Positions 29,765 through 42,457 of a stretch of 64,000 bases of DNA are shown piece after piece; positions within the stretch are counted from its first letter, which is position 1, and every line of letters begins with the position of its first letter. Made by a program: the position numbers and the translations under genes. The notes beneath the pieces were generated by a model. The model was not told where the DNA came from. It did no database searches and worked only from the letters and a program-made list of their open reading frames with translations. The DNA is from Henricia sp. BOLD:AAB3569 (lineage: Eukaryota; Echinodermata; Asteroidea; Spinulosida; Echinasteridae): contig JBBELK010000518.1 in NCBI GenBank assembly GCA_037783545.1, positions 682,001 to 746,000 on the forward strand, written 5' to 3'.

Positions 29765-30212
29765 CAGGGCTGCGTTCCAAACACGCGAACGTTTGCAAAC
29801 GTTGGCAACGTTGGCGAACTTTTTGAGTGGAAAGAATTGTGCGCCACCAACGTCCGCATACGTTGGCCAACGAACTTTTGGATTGTTCGCGATGTTCGCG
29901 AGTGATTTCAAAATGGCGTGCGCGACATGAAAGATATGACAGACGATGGTTTGTAGTTTGGAAAATAACAAATAAATTGGACCTTTCGGGGTTTTCTCCC
30001 TTATCGCTGGCGGTACACAATCAATAGCAACGTGTCACATTTCCTTACAAATTTGGTAAGCAGCAGAGAGCCACATTACAACGTCGATACGACTGCTGTG
30101 ACTGTGGGCGCCGCCATCTTGACAATGTATTTTGGCAAACGATCCATTCCACATTGACCAAACGTTGGCGCCATCGTTAACAAACCGTTCGCGTGTTTGG
30201 AACGCAGCCCTG
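29765..30212. mobile_element. CAGGGCTGCG MITE, full copy 2
   Basis: Both 27-bp ends are intact. It differs from copy 1 by a 2-bp AT insertion (AAAGATATGACAG) and TTCGCGAGTG against TTCGCAAGTG. Confidence 0.8.
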
Positions 30213-30423
30213 TTAATGGACTATTCCACGCCTTATTTACATATACACAGACATTAGAAACAATGTTGTACCGTTGGACTAATTGTTTATTTTGTAGTTA
30301 TGCAAGTATTTGTAATTATGGTGTTAATTATGGCTGTTTAATTTGTATACTGGTACCATAATAGCACGGTAGTCGGGGACGTAGTTTCTGTCACACGAGG
30401 GCGCCCTTGTTTCAATTCAATAT

Positions 30424-30607
30424 ATCTTTTCGAGGTTTTCCGCGCATAATGCATGTCAAAGGTCAGGTGTACCAAAAGAGTGGTTCCCGACCCTATCGGT
30501 TATTGCGAAACGCCATCTAGCGAAAGTACAGGATCGGGAACCTATCTATGGAGTTGGTACACCTGACCCTTGACATGCATTGTGCGCGGAAAACCCCGGA
30601 AAAGGTC
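30424..30607. repeat. GGTTCCCG palindrome, copy 3
   Basis: As at 20923, with CCAAAAGAGTGG in place of CCAATAGAGTGG and a longer stem because ATGCATGTCAAAGG now matches its right-arm partner CCCTTGACATGCAT better. Confidence 0.75.
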
Positions 30608-32197
30608 TATTATAATATCGTTTTCTTATATAATATATCATCTTGGGCGGAATCATTGCATGGGTCAGTTGGAACTATACTTTTATCTTCCATTTGAGTA
30701 AGGTATTTCATGTTAAATGGTTTAATACAATTTTGGGATATTGACAACCCTGGACTTAATTACGAAGAAACAGTGCAGTGTTGATTTTGGTCATTTTTTT
30801 CAGTGTCAAGCAAACAAAATAATGTGATTTTTGGAAAGCTCGCCAATGTCGTGGAAAGGTTGTACATGCAACTATAAGTTCCAAAGGACTAGCTACCATT
30901 CCAAAGGACTACATTGCACATTGGTAGTCCGGAGGAGACCTGGCCTCCTGAAATACTGCTCTTACATGTAACTATAAGTCATGGCTTTGCAAAACATGTT
31001 TTGCACTATTTGTGATTCACGCATCGCTGTGTATCGTTTCTCCATATGTCGCTCGAATAAGACATAAACATAAATAAACCAAAACGCAATATGTACCGAG
31101 ACATGCATTAATGAATCATTTCAATGAGTGCAGACCAATATTACTGGCGACAGAATTATGGGTGTTTAGATGACTGTCACGACCAGGAGCAACTTTCTGT
31201 CTCTTAAAATCGTCTGAGCGGAACGCCAGACACCGTAATTACATCGAAATAATGTTCTCGGCGATCGAGCAAGCTGGCAGGTAAAGAGACCTACAAAAGG
31301 ACCTACAACCGTTGTTTTTTTAAACTGTCACCCCCACATCTGTTAATGGACTATTCCACGCCTTATTTACATATACACAGACGTTAGAAATGATGTTGTA
31401 CCGTTGGACTAATTGTGATTTTGTAGTTATGCAAGTATTTGTAATTATGGTGTTCATTATGGCTGTTTAATTTGTATACTGGTACAAAACAAGTTCTTGT
31501 GTTTGTTTATTGTGGGCAGATGGCAATAAATCCAGTTCATTTTTATTCAGCCTTTGCATACAGACCATAAACGCTATGTTGTACTTCTGACTAGAGTACC
31601 TTTATCGAATCTTAATGCAAACTTAAATTCCAAAGGACTAGCTACCATTCCAAAGGACTACATTGCACATTGGTAGTCTGAATACTGCTCTTAACTGAGT
31701 GGTCAGTTGAGGCTGGGTCCGTGTACTAGGAAAACAATTTCTTCCGTCGCCCTTTTCTCCGTCGCTCTTTTCTCCGTCGCCCGTCGCCCTTTTTTCGGTC
31801 GCTCTTTTCTCCGTCGCCCTTTTCTCCGTCGCCCTTTTCACCGTCGCCCGCGTCGACCTTTCCTCCGTCGTGCTTCGCCCTTTCTTCGTCATGCGGTTCT
31901 TAGACCGTATATTGCAATCCGCCCTGTTCCGCTAACAACCGACTTAAATTGTTTCAAATGTGAAATATCTCCTTAAAACATACGGTTAAAAAAGAAAGAA
32001 AATATATTCTGACCAAAAAATCAAGGAGTCTGATATATTATGGAGTTTATTTTATTGGTCAGTAACGTGCGTATGAACACCTTGTGACATTTTCTCGGAG
32101 TAATTTTATGCAAAGTAGGACGCGTGTGCACAATGGGAGACTTTTGAAATGTGTGGTTGCAGCAAAGTGCGCATGCTCAATGTGACGTCACCCCCAC

Positions 32198-32623
32198 GCG
32201 AACGTTTGCAAACGTTGGCAACGTTGGCGAACTTTTTGAGTGGAAAGAATTGTGCGCCACCAACGTCCGCATACGTTGGCCAACGAACTTTTGGATTGTT
32301 CGCGATGTTCGCGAGTGATTTCAAAATGGCGTGCGCGACATGAAAGATGACAGACGATGGTTTGTAGTTTGGAAAATAACAAATAAATTGGACCTTTCGG
32401 GGTTTTCTCCCTTATCGCTGGCGGTACACAATCAATAGCAACGTGTCACATTTCCTTACAAATTTGGTAAGCAGCAGAGAGCCACATTACAACGTCGATA
32501 CGACTGCTGTGACTGTGGGCGCCGCCATCTTGACAATGTATTTTGGCAAACGATCCATTCCACATTGACCAAACGTTGGCGCCATCTTTAACAAACCGTT
32601 CGCGTGTTTTGAACGCAGCCCTG
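32198..32623. mobile_element. CAGGG MITE, left end deleted (copy 3)
   Basis: GTCACCCCCAC runs straight into GCGAACGTTTGCAAACG, missing the first 20 or so bases of the element. The right end is present with one change (GTTTTGAACGC). The copies at 47448 and 63826 share this exact deletion. Confidence 0.8.
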
Positions 32624-32763
32624 TTAATGGACTATTCCACGCCTTATTTACATATACACAGACATTAGAAACAATGTTGTACCGTTGGACTAATTGTTTA
32701 TTTTGTAGTTATGCAAGTATTTGTAATTATGGTGTTAATTATGGCTGTTTAATTTGTATACTG

Positions 32764-34204
32764 GTACCATAATAGCACGGTAGTCGGGGACCTAGTTTCT
32801 GTCACACGAGGGCGCCCTTGTTTCAATTCAATATATCTTTTCGAGGTTTTCCGCGCATAATGCATGTCAAAGGTCAGGTGTACCAAAAGAGTGGTTCCCG
32901 ATCCTATCGGTTATTGCGAAACGCCATCTAGCGAAAGTACAGGATCGGGAACCTATCTATGGAGTTGGTACACCTGACCCTTGACATGCATTGTGCGCGG
33001 AAAACCCCGAAAAAAGGTCTATTATAATATCGTTTTCTTATAAAATATATCATCTTGGGCGGAATCATTGCATGGGTCAGTTGGAACTATACTTTTATCT
33101 TCCATTTGAGTAAGGTATTTCATGTTAATGGTTTAATACAATTTTGGGATATTGACAACCCTGGACTTAATTACGAAGAAACAGTGCAGTGTTGATTTTG
33201 GTCATTTTTTCCAGTGTCAAGCAAACAAAATAATGTGATTTTTGGAAAGCTCGCCAATGTCGTGGAAAGGTTGTACATGCAACTATAAGTTCCAAAGGAC
33301 TAGCTACCATTCCAAAGGACTACATTGCACATTGGTAGTCCGGAGGAGACCTGGCCTCCTGAAATACTGCTCTTACGTGTGCCGATGCCGACCGGCCGCT
33401 TCCCAGCCGACGGCAGCCGACGTCGGTCCGTCGGTGGCTTGCGCACTGGGATATAAGTCATGGCTTTGCAAAACATGTTTTGCACTATTTGTGATTCACG
33501 CATCGCTGTGTATCGTTTCTCCATATGTCGCTCGAATAAGACATAAACATAAATAAACCAAAACGCAATATGTACCGAGACATGCATTAATGAATCATTT
33601 CAATGAGTGCAGACCAATATTACTGGCGACAGAATTATGGGTGTTTAGATGACTGTCACGACCAGGAGCAACTTTCTGTCTCTTAAAATCGTCTGAGCGG
33701 AACGCCAGACACCGTAATTACATCGAAATAATGTTCTCGGCGATCGAGCAAGCTGGCAGGTAAAGAGACCTACAAAAGGACCTACAACCGTTGTTTTTTT
33801 AACTGTCACCCCCACATCTGTTAATGGACTATTCCACGCCTTATTTACATATACACAGACGTTAGAAATGATGTTGTACCGTTGGACTAATTGTGATTTT
33901 GTAGTTATGCAAGTATTTGTAATTATGGTGTTCATTATGGCTGTTTAATTTGTATACTGGTACAAAACAAGTTCTTGTGTTTGTTTATTGTGGGCAGATG
34001 GCAATAAATCCAGTTCATTTTTATTCAGCCTTTGCATACAGACCATAAACGCTATGTTGTACTTCTGACTAGAGTACCTTTATCGAATCTTAATGCAAAC
34101 TTAAATTCCAAAGGACTAGCTACCATTCCAAAGGACTACATTGCACATTGGTAGTCTGGAGGAGACCTGGCCTCCTGAAATACTGCTCTTAACTGAGTGG
34201 TCAG
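32764..34204 (+). repeat. Transition unit from long form to short form
   Basis: The left part matches long units (palindrome, GGGCGGAATCATTGCATGGG). The right part is the short-unit body (about 33452-34130). A 76-bp GC-rich segment (33376-33451) replaces the usual ATGTAAC between CTCTTAC and TATAAGTCA. From here on, units lack the palindrome and MITE until 46.9 kb. Confidence 0.8.
32831..33020. repeat. GGTTCCCG palindrome, copy 4
   Basis: Same arms as 30424 with GATCCTATCGG in the left arm, giving better pairing with AGGATCGGG. Confidence 0.75.
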
Positions 34205-35509
34205 TTGAGGCTGGGTCCGTGTACTAGGAAAACTATTTCTTCCGTCGCCCTTTTCTCGGTCGCTCTTTTGCCCGTCGCCCTTTTCTCCGTCGCCCGTCGC
34301 CCTTTTTTCGGTCGCCCTTTTTTCGGTCGCCCTTTTTTCGGTCGCCCTTTTCTCCGTCGCCTTTTCTCCGTCGCCCTTTTCACCGTCGCCCTTTTCACCG
34401 TCGCCCGCGTCGACCTTTCCTCCGTCGTGCTTCGCCCTTTCTTCGTCATGCGGTTCTTAGACCGTATATTGCAATCCGCCCTGTTCCGCTAACAACCGAC
34501 TTAAATTGTTTCAAATGTGAAATATCTCCTTAAAACATACGGTTAAAAAAGAAAGAAAATATATTCTGACCCAAAATTTTTTTTCACTGTCAAGCAAACA
34601 AAATAATGTCATTTTTGGAAAGCTCGCCAATGTCGTGGAAAGGTTGTACATGCAACTATAAGTTCCAAAGGACTAGCTACCATTCCAAAGGACTACATTG
34701 CACATTGGTAGTCCGGAGGAGACCTGGCCTCCTGAAATACTGCTCTTACATGTAACTATAAGTCATGGCTTTGCAAAACATGTTTTGCACTATTTGTGAT
34801 TCACGCATCGCTGTGTATCGTTTATCCATATGTCGCTCGAATAAGACATAAACATAAATAAACCAAAACGCAATATATACCGAGACATGCATTAATGAAT
34901 CATTTCAATGAGTGCAGACCAATATTACTGGCGACAGAATTATGGGTGTTTAGATGACTGTCACGACCAGGAGCAACTTTCTGTCTCTTAAAATCGTCTG
35001 AGCGGAACGCCAGACACCGTAATTACATCGAAATAATGTTCTCGGCGATCGAGCAAGCTGGCAGGTAAAGAGACCTACAAAAGGACCTACAACCGTTTTT
35101 TTTTTAACTGTCACCCCCACATCTGTTAATGGATTATTCCACGCCTTATTTACATATACACAGACGTTAGAAATGATGTTGTACCGTTGGACTAATTGTG
35201 ATTTTGTAGTTATGCAAGTATTTGTAATTATGGTGTTCATTATGGCTGTTTAATTTGTATACTGGTACAAAACAAGTTCTTGTGTTTGTTTATTGTGGGC
35301 AGATGGCAATAAATCCAGTTCATTTTTATTCAGCCTTTGCATACAGACCATAAACGCTATGTTGTACTTCTGACTAGAGTACCTTTATCGAATCTTAATG
35401 CAAACTTAAATTCCAAAGGACTAGCTACCATTCCAAAGGACTACATTGCACATTGGTAGTCTGGAGGAGACCTGGCCTCCTGAAATACTGCTCTTAACTG
35501 AGTGGTCAG
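34205..35509 (+). repeat. Short array unit 1 (1305 bp)
   Basis: Order: anchor TTGAGGCTGGGTCCGTGTAC; minisatellite 34243-34443; ATTGCAATCCGCCCTGTTCC; TACGGTTAAAAAAGAAAG; direct repeat CCAAAGGACTAGCTACC followed by CATGTAACTATAAG; a body of about 730 bp with CATCGCTGTGTATCG, AACTTTCTGTCTCTTAAAAT and GGCAATAAATCCAG; then the second CCAAAGGACTAGCTACC repeat. Markers: TTTATCC, ATATACC, GGATTATT. There is no gene: the 96-codon minus-strand frame in the body varies by amino-acid-changing substitutions between units. Confidence 0.9.
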
Positions 35510-36784
35510 TTGAGGCTGGGTCCGTGTACTAGGAAAACTATTTCTTCCGTCGCCCTTTTCTCGGTCGCTCTTTTGCCCGTCGCCCTTTTCTCCGTCGCCC
35601 GTCGCCCTTTTTTCGGTCGCCCTTTTTTCGGTCGCCCTTTTCTCCGTCGCCTTTTCTCCGTCGCCCTTTTCACCGTCGCCCGCGTCGACCTTTCCTCCGT
35701 CGTGCTTCGCCCTTTCTTCGTCATGCGGTTCTTAGACCGTATATTGCAATCCGCCCTGTTCCGCTAACAACCGACTTAAATTGTTTCAAATGTGAAATAT
35801 CTCCTTAAAACATACGGTTAAAAAAGAAAGAAAATATATTCTGACCCAAAATTTTTTTTCACTGTCAAGCAAACAAAATAATGTCATTTTTGGAAAGCTC
35901 GCCAATGTCGTGGAAAGGTTGTACATGCAACTATAAGTTCCAAAGGACTAGCTACCATTCCAAAGGACTACATTGCACATTGGTAGTCCGGAGGAGACCT
36001 GGCCTCCTGAAATACTGCTCTTACATGTAACTATAAGTCATGGCTTTGCAAAACATGTTTTGCACTATTTGTGATTCACGCATCGCTGTGTATCGTTTAT
36101 CCATATGTCGCTCGAATAAGACATAAACATAAATAAACCAAAACGCAATATATACCGAGACATGCATTAATGAATCATTTCAATGAGTGCAGACCAATAT
36201 TACTGGCGACAGAATTATGGGTGTTTAGATGACTGTCACGACCAGGAGCAACTTTCTGTCTCTTAAAATCGTCTGAGCGGAACGCCAGACACCGTAATTA
36301 CATCGAAATAATGTTCTCGGCGATCGAGCAAGCTGGCAGGTAAAGAGACCTACAAAAGGACCTACAACCGTTTTTTTTTTAACTGTCACCCCCACATCTG
36401 TTAATGGATTATTCCACGCCTTATTTACATATACACAGACGTTAGAAATGATGTTGTACCGTTGGACTAATTGTGATTTTGTAGTTATGCAAGTATTTGT
36501 AATTATGGTGTTCATTATGGCTGTTTAATTTGTATACTGGTACAAAACAAGTTCTTGTGTTTGTTTATTGTGGGCAGATGGCAATAAATCCAGTTCATTT
36601 TTATTCAGCCTTTGCATACAGACCATAAACGCTATGTTGTACTTCTGACTAGAGTACCTTTATCGAATCTTAATGCAAACTTAAATTCCAAAGGACTAGC
36701 TACCATTCCAAAGGACTACATTGCACATTGGTAGTCTGGAGGAGACCTGGCCTCCTGAAATACTGCTCTTAACTGAGTGGTCAG
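35510..36784 (+). repeat. Short array unit 2 (1275 bp)
   Basis: Minisatellite 35548-35718 (about 170 bp), two 15-bp steps shorter than in unit 1. Markers TTTATCC, ATATACC, GGATTATT as in unit 1. Confidence 0.9.
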
Positions 36785-38245
36785 TTGAGGCTGGGTCCGT
36801 GTACTAGGAAAACTATTTCTTCCGTCGCCCTTTTCTCGGTCGCTCTTTTCTCCGTCGCCCTTTTCTCCGTCGCCCGTCGCCCTTTTTTCGGTCGCTCTTT
36901 TCTCCGTCGCCCTTTTCTCCGTCGCCTTTTCTCCGTCGCCTTTTCTCCGTCGCCCTTTTCTCCGTCGCCCTTTTCTCCGTCGCCCTTTTCTCCGTCGCCC
37001 TTTTCTCCGTCGCCCGTCGCCCTTTTTTCGGTCGCCCTTTTTTCGGTCGCTCTTTTCTCCGTCGCCCTTTTCTCCGTCGCCCTTTTCTCCGTCGCCCTTT
37101 TCTCCGTCGCCCTTTTCTCCGTCGCCCTTTTCACCGTCGCCCGCGTCGACCTTTCCTCCGTCGTGCTTCGCCCTTTCTTCGTCATGCGGTTCTTAGACCG
37201 TATATTGCAATCCGCCCTGTTCCGCTAACAACCGACTTAAATTGTTTCAAATGTGAAATATCTCCTTAAAACATACGGTTAAAAAAGAAAGAAAATATAT
37301 TCTGACCCAAAAATTTTTTTCACTGTCAAGCAAACAAAATAATGTCATTTTTGGAAAGCTCGCCAATGTCGTGGAAAGGTTGTACATGCAACTATAAGTT
37401 CCAAAGGACTAGCTACCATTCCAAAGGACTACATTGCACATTGGTAGTCCGGAGGAGACCTGGCCTCCTGAAATACTGCTCTTACATGTAACTATAAGTC
37501 ATGGCTTTGCAAAACATGTTTTGCACTATTTGTGATTCACGCATCGCTGTGTATCGTTTCTCCATATGTCGCTCGAATAAGACATAAACATAAATAAACC
37601 AAAACGCAATATATACCGAGACATGCATTAATGAATCATTTCAATGAGTGCAGACCAATATTACTGGCGACAGAATTATGGGTGTTTAGATGACTGTCAC
37701 GACCAGGAGCAACTTTCTGTCTCTTAAAATCGTCTGAGCGGAACGCCAGACACCGTAATTACATCGAAATAATGTTCTCGGCGATCGAGCAAGCTGGCAG
37801 GTAAAGAGACCTACAAAAGGACCTACAACCGTTTTTTTTTTAACTGTCACCCCCACATCTGTTAATGGATTATTCCACGCCTTATTTACATATACACAGA
37901 CGTTAGAAATGATGTTGTACCGTTGGACTAATTGTGATTTTGTAGTTATGCAAGTATTTGTAATTATGGTGTTCATTATGGCTGTTTAATTTGTATACTG
38001 GTACAAAACAAGTTCTTGTGTTTGTTTATTGTGGGCAGATGGCAATAAATCCAGTTCATTTTTATTCAGCCTTTGCATACAGACCATAAACGCTATGTTG
38101 TACTTCTGACTAGAGTACCTTTATCGAATCTTAATGCAAACTTAAATTCCAAAGGACTAGCTACCATTCCAAAGGACTACATTGCACATTGGTAGTCTGG
38201 AGGAGACCTGGCCTCCTGAAATACTGCTCTTAACTGAGTGGTCAG
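36785..38245 (+). repeat. Short array unit 3 (1461 bp)
   Basis: Longest minisatellite class (36823-37179, about 356 bp), with an internal duplication of the CGTCGCCCGTCGCCCTTTT segment. Markers TTTCTCC with ATATACC and GGATTATT, a mosaic combination. Confidence 0.9.
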
Positions 38246-39550
38246 TTGAGGCTGGGTCCGTGTACTAGGAAAACTATTTCTTCCGTCGCCCTTTTCTCGG
38301 TCGCTCTTTTGCCCGTCGCCCTTTTCTCCGTCGCCCGTCGCCCTTTTTTCGGTCGCCCTTTTTTCGGTCGCCCTTTTCTCGGTCGCCCTTTTCTCCGTCG
38401 CCTTTTCTCCGTCGCCCTTTTCACCGTCGCCCTTTTCACCGTCGCCCGCGTCGACCTTTCCTCCGTCGTGCTTCGCCCTTTCTTCGTCATGCGGTTCTTA
38501 GACCGTATATTGCAATCCGCCCTGTTCCGCTAACAACCGACTTAAATTGTTTCAAATGTGAAATATCTCCTTAAAACATACGGTTAAAAAAGAAAGAAAA
38601 TATATTCTGACCCAAAATTTTTTTTCACTGTCAAGCAAACAAAATAATGTCATTTTTGGAAAGCTCGCCAATGTCGTGGAAAGGTTGTACATGCAACTAT
38701 AAGTTCCAAAGGACTAGCTACCATTCCAAAGGACTACATTGCACATTGGTAGTCCGGAGGAGACCTGGCCTCCTGAAATACTGCTCTTACATGTAACTAT
38801 AAGTCATGGCTTTGCAAAACATGTTTTGCACTATTTGTGATTCACGCATCGCTGTGTATCGTTTATCCATATGTCGCTCGAATAAGACATAAACATAAAT
38901 AAACCAAAACGCAATATATACCGAGACATGCATTAATGAATCATTTCAATGAGTGCAGACCAATATTACTGGCGACAGAATTATGGGTGTTTAGATGACT
39001 GTCACGACCAGGAGCAACTTTCTGTCTCTTAAAATCGTCTGAGCGGAACGCCAGACACCGTAATTACATCGAAATAATGTTCTCGGCGATCGAGCAAGCT
39101 GGCAGGTAAAGAGACCTACAAAAGGACCTACAACCGTTTTTTTTTTAACTGTCACCCCCACATCTGTTAATGGATTATTCCACGCCTTATTTACATATAC
39201 ACAGACGTTAGAAATGATGTTGTACCGTTGGACTAATTGTGATTTTGTAGTTATGCAAGTATTTGTAATTATGGTGTTCATTATGGCTGTTTAATTTGTA
39301 TACTGGTACAAAACAAGTTCTTGTGTTTGTTTATTGTGGGCAGATGGCAATAAATCCAGTTCATTTTTATTCAGCCTTTGCATACAGACCATAAACGCTA
39401 TGTTGTACTTCTGACTAGAGTACCTTTATCGAATCTTAATGCAAACTTAAATTCCAAAGGACTAGCTACCATTCCAAAGGACTACATTGCACATTGGTAG
39501 TCTGGAGGAGACCTGGCCTCCTGAAATACTGCTCTTAACTGAGTGGTCAG
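38246..39550 (+). repeat. Short array unit 4 (1305 bp)
   Basis: Same length and near-identical minisatellite to unit 1 (one CTCGGTCG for TTCGGTCG change near 38370). Units 3-4 and 5 repeat the same long/short alternation. Confidence 0.9.
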
Positions 39551-41011
39551 TTGAGGCTGGGTCCGTGTACTAGGAAAACTATTTCTTCCGTCGCCCTTTT
39601 CTCGGTCGCTCTTTTCTCCGTCGCCCTTTTCTCCGTCGCCCGTCGCCCTTTTTTCGGTCGATCTTTTCTCCGTCGCCCTTTTCTCCGTCGCCTTTTCTCC
39701 GTCGCCTTTTCTCCGTCGCCCTTTTCTCCGTCGCCCTTTTCTCCGTCGCCCTTTTCTCCGTCGCCCTTTTCTCCGTCGCCCGTCGCCCTTTTTTCGGTCG
39801 CCCTTTTTTCGGTCGCTCTTTTCTCCGTCGCCCTTTTCTCCGTCGCCCTTTTCTCCGTCGCCCTTTTCTCCGTCGCCCTTTTCTCCGTCGCCCTTTTCAC
39901 CGTCGCCCGCGTCGACCTTTCCTCCGTCGTGCTTCGCCCTTTCTTCGTCATGCGGTTCTTAGACCGTATATTGCAATCCGCCCTGTTCCGCTAACAACCG
40001 ACTTAAATTGTTTCAAATGTGAAATATCTCCTTAAAACATACGGTTAAAAAAGAAAGAAAATATATTCTGACCCAAAAATTTTTTTCACTGTCAAGCAAA
40101 CAAAATAATGTCATTTTTGGAAAGCTCGCCAATGTCGTGGAAAGGTTGTACATGCAACTATAAGTTCCAAAGGACTAGCTACCATTCCAAAGGACTACAT
40201 TGCACATTGGTAGTCCGGAGGAGACCTGGCCTCCTGAAATACTGCTCTTACATGTAACTATAAGTCATGGCTTTGCAAAACATGTTTTGCACTATTTGTG
40301 ATTCACGCATCGCTGTGTATCGTTTATCCATATGTCGCTCGAATAAGACATAAACATAAATAAACCAAAACGCAATATATACCGAGACATGCATTAATGA
40401 ATCATTTCAATGAGTGCAGACCAATATTACTGGCGACAGAATTATGGGTGTTTAGATGACTGTCACGACCAGGAGCAACTTTCTGTCTCTTAAAATCGTC
40501 TGAGCGGAACGCCAGACACCGTAATTACATCGAAATAATGTTCTCGGCGATCGAGCAAGCTGGCAGGTAAAGAGACCTACAAAAGGACCTACAACCGTTT
40601 TTTTTTTAACTGTCACCCCCACATCTGTTAATGGATTATTCCACGCCTTATTTACATATACACAGACGTTAGAAATGATGTTGTACCGTTGGACTAATTG
40701 TGATTTTGTAGTTATGCAAGTATTTGTAATTATGGTGTTCATTATGGCTGTTTAATTTGTATACTGGTACAAAACAAGTTCTTGTGTTTGTTTATTGTGG
40801 GCAGATGGCAATAAATCCAGTTCATTTTTATTCAGCCTTTGCATACAGACCATAAACGCTATGTTGTACTTCTGACTAGAGTACCTTTATCGAATCTTAA
40901 TGCAAACTTAAATTCCAAAGGACTAGCTACCATTCCAAAGGACTACATTGCACATTGGTAGTCTGGAGGAGACCTGGCCTCCTGAAATACTGCTCTTAAC
41001 TGAGTGGTCAG
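39551..41011 (+). repeat. Short array unit 5 (1461 bp)
   Basis: Minisatellite identical in length to unit 3, with one diagnostic change GGTCGATC for GGTCGCTC near 39657. Markers TTTATCC, ATATACC, GGATTATT. The body matches 56345-57404. Confidence 0.9.
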
Positions 41012-42457
41012 TTGAGGCTGGGTCCGTGTACTAGGAAAACTATTTCTTCCGTCGCCCTTTTCTCGGTCGCTCTTTTCTCCGTCGCCCTTTTCTCCGTCGC
41101 CCGTCGCCCTTTTTTCGGTCGATCTTTTCTCCGTCGCCCTTTTCTCCGTCGCCTTTTCTCCGTCGCCTTTTCTCCGTCGCCCTTTTCTCCGTCGCCCTTT
41201 TCTCCGTCGCCCTTTTCTCCGTCGCCCGTCGCCCTTTTTTCGGTCGCCCTTTTTTCGGTCGCTCTTTTCTCCGTCGCCCTTTTCTCCGTCGCCCTTTTCT
41301 CCGTCGCCCTTTTCTCCGTCGCCCTTTTCTCCGTCGCCCTTTTCACCGTCGCCCGCGTCGACCTTTCCTCCGTCGTGCTTCGCCCTTTCTTCGTCATGCG
41401 GTTCTTAGACCGTATATTGCAATCCGCCCTGTTCCGCTAACAACCGACTTAAATTGTTTCAAATGTGAAATATCTCCTTAAAACATACGGTTAAAAAAGA
41501 AAGAAAATATATTCTGACCCAAAAATTTTTTTCACTGTCAAGCAAACAAAATAATGTCATTTTTGGAAAGCTCGCCAATGTCGTGGAAAGGTTGTACATG
41601 CAACTATAAGTTCCAAAGGACTAGCTACCATTCCAAAGGACTACATTGCACATTGGTAGTCCGGAGGAGACCTGGCCTCCTGAAATACTGCTCTTACATG
41701 TAACTATAAGTCATGGCTTTGCAAAACATGTTTTGCACTATTTGTGATTCACGCATCGCTGTGTATCGTTTCTCCATATGTCGCTCGAATAAGACATAAA
41801 CATAAATAAACCAAAACGCAATATATACCGAGACATGCATTAATGAATCATTTCAATGAGTGCAGACCAATATTACTGGCGACAGAATTATGGGTGTTTA
41901 GATGACTGTCACGACCAGGAGCAACTTTCTGTCTCTTAAAATCGTCTGAGCGGAACGCCAGACACCGTAATTACATCGAAATAATGTTCTCGGCGATCGA
42001 GCAAGCTGGCAGGTAAAGAGACCTACAAAAGGACCTACAACCGTTTTTTTTTTAACTGTCACCCCCACATCTGTTAATGGACTATTCCACGCCTTATTTA
42101 CATATACACAGACGTTAGAAATGATGTTGTACCGTTGGACTAATTGTGATTTTGTAGTTATGCAAGTATTTGTAATTATGGTGTTCATTATGGCTGTTTA
42201 ATTTGTATACTGGTACAAAACAAGTTCTTGTGTTTGTTTATTGTGGGCAGATGGCAATAAATCCAGTTCATTTTTATTCAGCCTTTGCATACAGACCATA
42301 AACGCTATGTTGTACTTCTGACTAGAGTACCTTTATCGAATCTTAATGCAAACTTAAATTCCAAAGGACTAGCTACCATTCCAAAGGACTACATTGCACA
42401 TTGGTAGTCTGGAGGAGACCTGGCCTCCTGAAATACTGCTCTTAACTGAGTGGTCAG
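41012..42457 (+). repeat. Short array unit 6 (1446 bp)
   Basis: Minisatellite 41050-41391, one 15-bp unit shorter than unit 5 and sharing its GGTCGATC variant. Markers TTTCTCC, ATATACC, GGACTATT. Its counterpart is at 57405, also 1446 bp. Confidence 0.9.

Larger units (their letters stand above)
26353..30315 (+). repeat. Segmental duplication, block D2 copy 2
   Basis: Co-linear with 19617-23224. Differences are a 564-bp TTAA element near the left end, a deletion of about 245 bp near 28810 (CGTT joined to AAAGAGACC) and small indels. It includes the twin hairpins (27896-28017), the GGTTCCCG palindrome (about 28254-28425), an array-unit minisatellite and the CAGGG MITE. Confidence 0.85.
30316..32763 (+). 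repeat. Long-form array unit L3 (about 2.4 kb)
   Basis: Starts in the CCATAATAGCACGGTAGTCG region. It holds the GGTTCCCG palindrome (about 30424-30607), CCAAAGGACTAGCTACC repeats, the short-unit body, the minisatellite (31745-31886, one of the shortest) and a CAGGG MITE that has lost its left end. The next copy of this arrangement starts at 32764, 2408 bp later. Confidence 0.8.

Noticed and set aside
33645-33935. Conserved 96-codon minus-strand frame in nearly every 1.3-kb unit
   Set aside because: Its recurrence follows from copying of the whole unit. Substitutions between units change amino acids (Ser/Asn, Thr/Lys), the start is not preceded by promoter-like sequence, and older copies break the frame.
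36781-37185. Long RATEK/KGRRATEK-rich frame and its plus-strand partner (ALFSVALFSV)
   Set aside because: Both are translations of the 15-bp minisatellite, whose period is divisible by three and contains no stops on either strand.
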